A stretch of DNA of 64,000 bases from an uncultured Pelagibacteraceae bacterium (GTDB taxonomy: Bacteria > Pseudomonadota > Alphaproteobacteria > Pelagibacterales > Pelagibacteraceae): positions 1 to 64,000 of the forward strand of contig CACNFA010000003.1 of NCBI GenBank assembly GCA_902619675.1. Reading direction: 5' to 3'. Each line of letters opens with the position of its first letter. Within the stretch, counting starts at the first letter, position 1. This document shows, piece by piece, positions 58,578 to 64,000 of this stretch. Below the pieces are notes generated by a model. The model had not been told where the DNA came from and did not search any database. It saw nothing but the letters and a program-made list of their open reading frames with translations. The position numbers were made by a program, and so were the translations under genes.

Positions 58578-59083
58578 AGATCTTTTGGCTTTATAAATGA
58601 TATTAATTTTCCTTTAACTTTTGATAACTTTTCCCAATCATTGAAATTAAAACTTACTTCAGCAACGGCTGCAGTAGGAAATTTTCTTTTTAAATTTTCA
58701 AATTGTTCGGAGTTTTCTTTAAGACAGATTCGATTTATGAGTTCACTAATTGAAGGTTCATGATTGATTAAAAGTAGAGTTTTATAATTATCAACTGTTT
58801 GTTTTAAGATATGAATAATTTCATCCTCACTAGCATGATAAAGCGCTTTTTTTTTAATAATTTTCTTAAAACTGATTTTTTCTGACAATATATTTAATGT
58901 TTGTATTGTCCTTTTTGAGGATGAGCAATAAACTAAATCAAATTTTAACTTCTTTTTAATAAAAAATTCACAAATTAATTTTGCTGAATTTTCCCCTCTT
59001 TTATTCAATGGCCTGTCATGATCATCTAAATCTGGAAAATCCCAACTAGATTTAGCATGTCTCATCGCATATAATTTAAACAT
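58559..59083 (-). CDS. Histidine phosphatase, SixA-like
   Basis: AMRHAKSSWDFPDLDDHDRPLNKRG. Confidence 0.88.
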   Translation of the reverse strand: MFKLYAMRHAKSSWDFPDLDDHDRPLNKRGENSAKLICEFFIKKKLKFDLVYCSSSKRTIQTLNILSEKISFKKIIKKKALYHASEDEIIHILKQTVDNYKTLLLINHEPSISELINRICLKENSEQFENLKRKFPTAAVAEVSFNFNDWEKLSKVKGKLISFIKPKDLQTSKE

Positions 59084-59105
59084 ATTTTTAATTTAACATT
59101 TAAAT

Positions 59106-61232
59106 ATGTCGAAAGCATCATTTTCAGAAAAAGCTAATATTAGCAATCAACTCATAAACAGAGAATTATCTTGGCTTCAGTTTAATGATCGTGTTTTAGA
59201 AGAATCAAAAGATAAAACAAATCCTCTATTTGAAAGAGTAAAATTTTTATCAATCGCAGGTACAAATTTAGATGAATTTTTTATGGTAAGAGTCGCTGGA
59301 CTTTTTAATCAAATTAAAGATGGTTTTGACGAATTAAGCGCAGATGGATTAACTGCAGAGGATCAATTGAATAGGGTCGTATTAAAAACTAAAGAACTAT
59401 TAAAGAAGCAAAACGAAGCATTCCTAGAGTTGAAAAAAGAGCTATCGAAAGAAAAAATTTTCATTCGAAAAATGTCAGAACTAAATAAGAAGGATCTTAT
59501 GTATCTAAGAGAATATTTTCAGGAAACAATTTATCCTATAATAACACCTACTGCCATTGACCCATCACATCCCTTTCCTTTTATACCAAATAAAGGCCAA
59601 GCAATTTTACTAAGAATGACTAGAATAAAAAAAAAAAGAGAACTAAATGCAATTATAGTTATACCAAGAGCACTTCCAAAATTTGTATCTCTAAACAATT
59701 CTGAAACAATAAATGAATTTGTCACAATTGATGACGTAATTTGTAAATTTGCTAATGAAATATTTCCAGACCATAATATCGAGGCAAGTTTGCAGTTTAA
59801 AATAATTAGAGACAGCGAAATTGAAATAGATGATGAAGCTGCTGATCTTGTGAGATATTTTGAAAAAGCAATTAAGAAAAGAAGAAGGGGAAACGTAGTT
59901 AAACTCGAAGTAATCACTAATTCAAACAAAAAACTTTTAAATTTTATTTCAAAAAAATTTAAAATGGATGAAGATCATATTTATGAGGTTGAAGGATTGG
60001 TTGGAATACAAGATATAGATGAAATTTGTAAAAAGAAAGATCCAAAGCTGAGATTTAAAAAGTTTAATCCTAGAGAAGTTGAAAGATTGAAGGAATTTGA
60101 TGATAAATTTTTTTCAGCTATAAGAAGTAAAGATTTTGTTGTACACCACCCTTTTGAAACTTTTGATGTAGTAATTCAATTTTTAGAAGCTGCAGCAAAA
60201 GATCCCAAAGTTATCGGTATCAAACAAACTTTGTATCGAACCACACCTGACTCTCCTATCGTAAAAGCACTAAGTAGAGCAGCAGAAAACGGAAAAGTTG
60301 TTACAGCCGTAATAGAAATAAAAGCTCGATTTGATGAGGAAGCTAATATTGAATTATCTAGGAAACTAGAGAAAGCTGGCGTTCAAATTGTTTACGGATT
60401 CGCAAAATATAAAACGCATGCAAAGGCAAGTTTAGTTTTAAGAAAAGAAGGAGCTAAAACGCGAAGCTATGTTCACTTAGGTACAGGAAACTATCATCCA
60501 ATTAACGCAAAAATTTATACTGACTTATCACTGTTTAGCTCTAATCAAGACTTGGCCAAAGATGTCGAAAAATTTTTCAATTATGTAACTGGTTATGCAA
60601 AACCAAAAAAATTGAATAAAATTTTTATGTCTCCATTAAATAGCAGGAATTTTTTTGAAGAAAAAATTGAAAATGAAATTGTAAATGCAAGTAAAGGAAA
60701 ACCTGCAGAAATATGGGCAAAAATGAATTCTCTTGTAGACCCTGGAATTATTAAGAAATTTTATGAAGCTTCAAACGCAGGAGTAAAAATAAATTTATCA
60801 GTAAGAGGAGTGTGTTGCTTAAGACCTGGAATTAAAGGTCAATCTGAAAATATAAAAGTAAAAAGCCTTATTGGCAGATTTTTAGAACACTCAAGAATTT
60901 ATTGTTTTGCAAATGGTAGTTCTATGCCCTCTCGAGAGAATCAGGTATATATTTCATCTGCAGATTTAATGCCTAGAAATTTAGATAGAAGAATTGAAAT
61001 TATAATTCCGATAGAAAACAATACTGTGCATGAGCAAATTTTAGATCAAATTATGTTAGCTAACTTTAAAGATAAATCAGAAACATGGTATTTAGATAGT
61101 TTGGGAAACTATCATAAAGAACAAGAAAAAGGCTTTTCCGCACATTCCTATTTCATGAAGAACCCAAGTTTATCAGGTCGTGGTAAGTCAATTTTAAGAG
61201 CTAAACCTCAAAATTTAAGATTAGTAAAATGA
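59106..61232 (+). CDS. ppk1: Polyphosphate kinase 1
   Basis: NRELSWLQFNDRVLEE; HPFETFDVVIQFL; KTHAKASLVLR; HLGTGNYHP. Confidence 0.97.
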   Translation: MSKASFSEKANISNQLINRELSWLQFNDRVLEESKDKTNPLFERVKFLSIAGTNLDEFFMVRVAGLFNQIKDGFDELSADGLTAEDQLNRVVLKTKELLKKQNEAFLELKKELSKEKIFIRKMSELNKKDLMYLREYFQETIYPIITPTAIDPSHPFPFIPNKGQAILLRMTRIKKKRELNAIIVIPRALPKFVSLNNSETINEFVTIDDVICKFANEIFPDHNIEASLQFKIIRDSEIEIDDEAADLVRYFEKAIKKRRRGNVVKLEVITNSNKKLLNFISKKFKMDEDHIYEVEGLVGIQDIDEICKKKDPKLRFKKFNPREVERLKEFDDKFFSAIRSKDFVVHHPFETFDVVIQFLEAAAKDPKVIGIKQTLYRTTPDSPIVKALSRAAENGKVVTAVIEIKARFDEEANIELSRKLEKAGVQIVYGFAKYKTHAKASLVLRKEGAKTRSYVHLGTGNYHPINAKIYTDLSLFSSNQDLAKDVEKFFNYVTGYAKPKKLNKIFMSPLNSRNFFEEKIENEIVNASKGKPAEIWAKMNSLVDPGIIKKFYEASNAGVKINLSVRGVCCLRPGIKGQSENIKVKSLIGRFLEHSRIYCFANGSSMPSRENQVYISSADLMPRNLDRRIEIIIPIENNTVHEQILDQIMLANFKDKSETWYLDSLGNYHKEQEKGFSAHSYFMKNPSLSGRGKSILRAKPQNLRLVK

Positions 61233-62734
61233 AACCAGAATTAAAAAATCTTTTTAAATTTCAGTCTAATAAAAAGTCTAAGCAAGCCATAATAGATCTT
61301 GGATCAAATTCAGTAAGAATGCTCATATACGATAATTTTAAAATTTCTCCAATCCCAGTCTTTAATGAAAAAGCAGTTTGCAAACTTGGAAAAAATTTAG
61401 ATAAATCTAAAAAACTAAATCCCGATGGAATTAAAGGTTCTTTAAAAGTTCTAAATAGATTTAAAGAAATTTTAGATATTTCAGACGTTCAAGATTTAGA
61501 AATTATTGCAACAGCAGCTTTTAGAGAGGCCACTGATGCAAGTGAATTTTTAAGAGAAATTGAAAAAATATTTAATAAAAAACCACTAGTATTATCTGGC
61601 GAGGAAGAAGCAAGAACATCAGCAAATGGTGTAATGGTAGGATTTGATGAAGTAGATGGATTAGTTGCAGATTTAGGAGGTGGAAGTTTAGAACTTGCCA
61701 GAGTTTCTAAAAATCAAATTTTTGAAACAACCTCTTTACCTCTTGGAGTATTAAGACTTGAAAATAATCCTATTATAAAAAAAAGAAATTTGGGAAAATA
61801 TGTTAAAAAACTTTTAAGAGATGAAAAATGGCTTTCTAAAAAGAAATTTAAAAATATTTATTTGGTAGGAGGGACTTGGAGATCATTATTTAAATATCAT
61901 CTCTTTAAAGAAAAACACCCATTACATATTTTGCATCAATATAAACTCTCAAAAGATGTAGCAGTAAAATACTTAAATAGAATTTCAAAATTTAATAAAT
62001 CATCTTTGAAATCAATGGAATATATTACTAAATCTAGAACTCCCTATTTACCTTTTAGCTCTATAATACTAAACGAAATAATTGAAGCAGCAAGCCCCTC
62101 AAAAGTTATTTGCTCAATCAGTGGACTGAGAGAGGGACATATGAATACAATTATAAACCAAGGAATGAGCGAGGATGAAATTTTCAAATTAAAAACTGAC
62201 GGTATATCTTTTAAAAAAGGGGACTATGGAAAGAGTTTTGAGAAATATTTTAATTTTATTTCACCATTATTTGAAGACAACGAATATTTTAATCGAAGAT
62301 TACTAACCTTGGCTTGCATCTTAAGTAAAATGGATTGGGGCCTAGGAGCTTTTCAAAAAGCAGAATTAGTTTTTATGGAAGTGTTAAATACTCCATTACT
62401 AAAACTAGAACATAGAGATAGAGTAAAAGTTGCATCAGCAAGTTTTTGGAGACATTGTGGCTTAAAATATAATCCGAATTATCAGTTTTTATCCTTATTA
62501 AATAACAACGAAATTTTATCCTCAAAGCAAGTGGGATCTGCTTTAAGATTAGCAGAGTCACTCACTAGCATGTCTTCTTTGTTGTTAGATGAATTTAAAA
62601 TTTATAAAAGAAATAAGACTATTTTTTTGAAAATACCTAACAATCATAGCGATATTGTCTCAAAACAAGTAACTAAAAGACTTAAAAACCTGGCAAGAGA
62701 GATGAATGTCGACTCCAATATCATTTATTCTTGA
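61229..62734 (+). CDS. ppx: Ppx/GppA family exopolyphosphatase
   Basis: AIIDLGSNSVRMLIYD; DLGGGSLELARV. Confidence 0.93.
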   Translation: MKPELKNLFKFQSNKKSKQAIIDLGSNSVRMLIYDNFKISPIPVFNEKAVCKLGKNLDKSKKLNPDGIKGSLKVLNRFKEILDISDVQDLEIIATAAFREATDASEFLREIEKIFNKKPLVLSGEEEARTSANGVMVGFDEVDGLVADLGGGSLELARVSKNQIFETTSLPLGVLRLENNPIIKKRNLGKYVKKLLRDEKWLSKKKFKNIYLVGGTWRSLFKYHLFKEKHPLHILHQYKLSKDVAVKYLNRISKFNKSSLKSMEYITKSRTPYLPFSSIILNEIIEAASPSKVICSISGLREGHMNTIINQGMSEDEIFKLKTDGISFKKGDYGKSFEKYFNFISPLFEDNEYFNRRLLTLACILSKMDWGLGAFQKAELVFMEVLNTPLLKLEHRDRVKVASASFWRHCGLKYNPNYQFLSLLNNNEILSSKQVGSALRLAESLTSMSSLLLDEFKIYKRNKTIFLKIPNNHSDIVSKQVTKRLKNLAREMNVDSNIIYS

Positions 62735-62798
62735 AAATTAATAAATCTTTAACTTAATTTAAATATTTTTTTAGCATTTATATATTATTAACTGATTA

Positions 62799-62866
62799 AC
62801 AGTCTCCCAACTGTGTTGTTAATTAATTAGCCCATCAGCCCAAGGTATCAATATTTCCTTGGGCTG
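62799..62866 (+). ncRNA. Candidate small RNA with CTCCCA loop
   Basis: ACAGT-CTCCCA-ACTGT hairpin then 10-bp CAGCCCAAGG/CCTTGGGCTG hairpin in the ppx-aqp intergenic region; no clear U-tract. Confidence 0.3.
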
Positions 62867-62874
62867 GCCTCCAA

Positions 62875-63522
62875 TTACAAAATAATTTTTCTGATTAAAT
62901 AGACAGCCAATATTCCACCAAGCATCTCAGCAATGATATAGCTAGGAGTATTTAAGTAACTAATTCCAGTAAATGTGTCTGTAAAAGTTCTTGCGATTGC
63001 TACCGCTGGATTTGCAAATGAAGTTGAAGAGGTAAACCAATACCCCGCTGTTATAAAAGTAGCTACTGATGAAGCGACCGCAAGTTTGCCGCTCTTTAAA
63101 GATCCAAATATCACAAAAATTAATCCAAAAGTTGCAATGATCTCAGCTGTAAAAATATTTATTCCAGGTCTAATCTTCTGTGAAAGCTGCAACAAAGGAA
63201 GATCAAACATAAAATTTGCTAACATTACCCCTAACATGCAACCTAAGATTTGAGCAGAGATATAAGTGATAATTAAATTTTTTTTAATCTTGTTGGTAAA
63301 ATACATTGCTAACGTAACGACAGGATTGAAATGTGCGCCGGAGATATCACCGATTGAAGTAATCAGAACAAATAATCCTGCACCTGTAGCTAAAGTATTC
63401 GCTATTAACATTACAGCGATATCATCAGTTAGATTTTGAGCCATAATACCTGAACCAACAATAATCATGACTAAAAAACAACTTCCTATAAATTCACCAA
63501 TAAATATCTTTTTACTTTTCAT
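62875..63522 (-). CDS. MIP-family aquaporin/glycerol facilitator (AqpS/GlpF-like)
   Basis: SGAHFNPVVTLA and SFANPAVAIAR NPx boxes; 6 TM; next to arsC. Confidence 0.9.
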   Translation of the reverse strand: MKSKKIFIGEFIGSCFLVMIIVGSGIMAQNLTDDIAVMLIANTLATGAGLFVLITSIGDISGAHFNPVVTLAMYFTNKIKKNLIITYISAQILGCMLGVMLANFMFDLPLLQLSQKIRPGINIFTAEIIATFGLIFVIFGSLKSGKLAVASSVATFITAGYWFTSSTSFANPAVAIARTFTDTFTGISYLNTPSYIIAEMLGGILAVYLIRKIIL

Positions 63523-63955
63523 TTTTTACCCAATGTTTAATTTTTTCATTAATTATATTATAAGTTTCTTCAGCTATTAAATTTATTTTATCTTTATTTT
63601 TAGTTTTTTTAATTTTTTCAACAGGGTCCGCGATGTCCCAGTGCGTAATGGTCTTTTTTTTGGGCCATACAGGACAAACTTCTTTATTGGCGTTATTACA
63701 AACTGTAATCACGTAATCAATATCAATATCACTTTTTAAAAATTCATCAAAATTTTTCGAATAATACGTGGCTAAATTAAATTTTTTTCCTTCAAGATAC
63801 TCTTTAATGTAGGGATTGATTTTCCCTGAAGGATTACTTCCAGCGCTAAATGCGATGAATTGATTTCGGAAATTATTGTTTACAATACTTTCCGCTATTA
63901 TGCTTCTCGCAGAGTTTCCAGTACAAACAAATAATATTGTTTTTATTTTCCTCAT
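63512..63955 (-). CDS. arsC: Thioredoxin-coupled-type arsenate reductase (LMW-PTP fold)
   Basis: FVCTGNSARSIIAE; VITVCNNANKEVCPVWP. Confidence 0.88.
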   Translation of the reverse strand: MRKIKTILFVCTGNSARSIIAESIVNNNFRNQFIAFSAGSNPSGKINPYIKEYLEGKKFNLATYYSKNFDEFLKSDIDIDYVITVCNNANKEVCPVWPKKKTITHWDIADPVEKIKKTKNKDKINLIAEETYNIINEKIKHWVKNEK

Positions 63956-64000
63956 AAAAAATGTATTGAAGTGTCCCGAATTTACGGAACCAAAATTTGA

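Noticed and set aside
1-64000. tRNA, rRNA, prophage, IS elements
   Set aside because: No cloverleaf or rRNA-like segment, transposase, integrase or phage structural gene was recognised by eye; a tRNAscan/Rfam scan would be decisive

Overview
AT-rich, densely packed 64 kb window. Gene content and order look like a SAR11/Pelagibacterales-type alphaproteobacterial chromosome (inferred from composition and synteny, no search run). I see no rRNA, tRNA, CRISPR array or prophage. Main blocks: RND efflux; purine salvage and purEK; Hsp20 with a strong sigma-32-like promoter; a Bsp6I-like type II R-M pair beside an RmuC/ExoI-like DNA-processing cluster; kdsD-lptC-lptB-aroA-cmk-rpsA-ihfB-pyrF-trpF-trpB-trpA-accD-folC with trxA at the end; and a phosphate block (DAG-kinase-like, plcP-agt-like, phoR-pstSCAB-phoU-phoB, ppk, ppx, aquaporin-arsC). 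The most unusual signal is thioredoxin (33524-33884). Its reading frame is interrupted inside the WCGPC active-site motif by a 43-nt hairpin-containing insertion bounded by identical GGT codons. Removing it restores a 105-aa thioredoxin, which resembles a translational-bypass (byp) element, although a disrupted gene or assembly artefact is possible. Also notable: TrpB, TrpA, TrpF, AccD and FolC are all intact but have changed signature motifs; the hsp20 leader looks like a ROSE-type RNA thermometer; a small basic protein has a pseudoknot-capable leader; and PhoB-like sites precede pstS and the lipid-remodelling pair. Family assignments and motif comparisons are from memory and are unverified.
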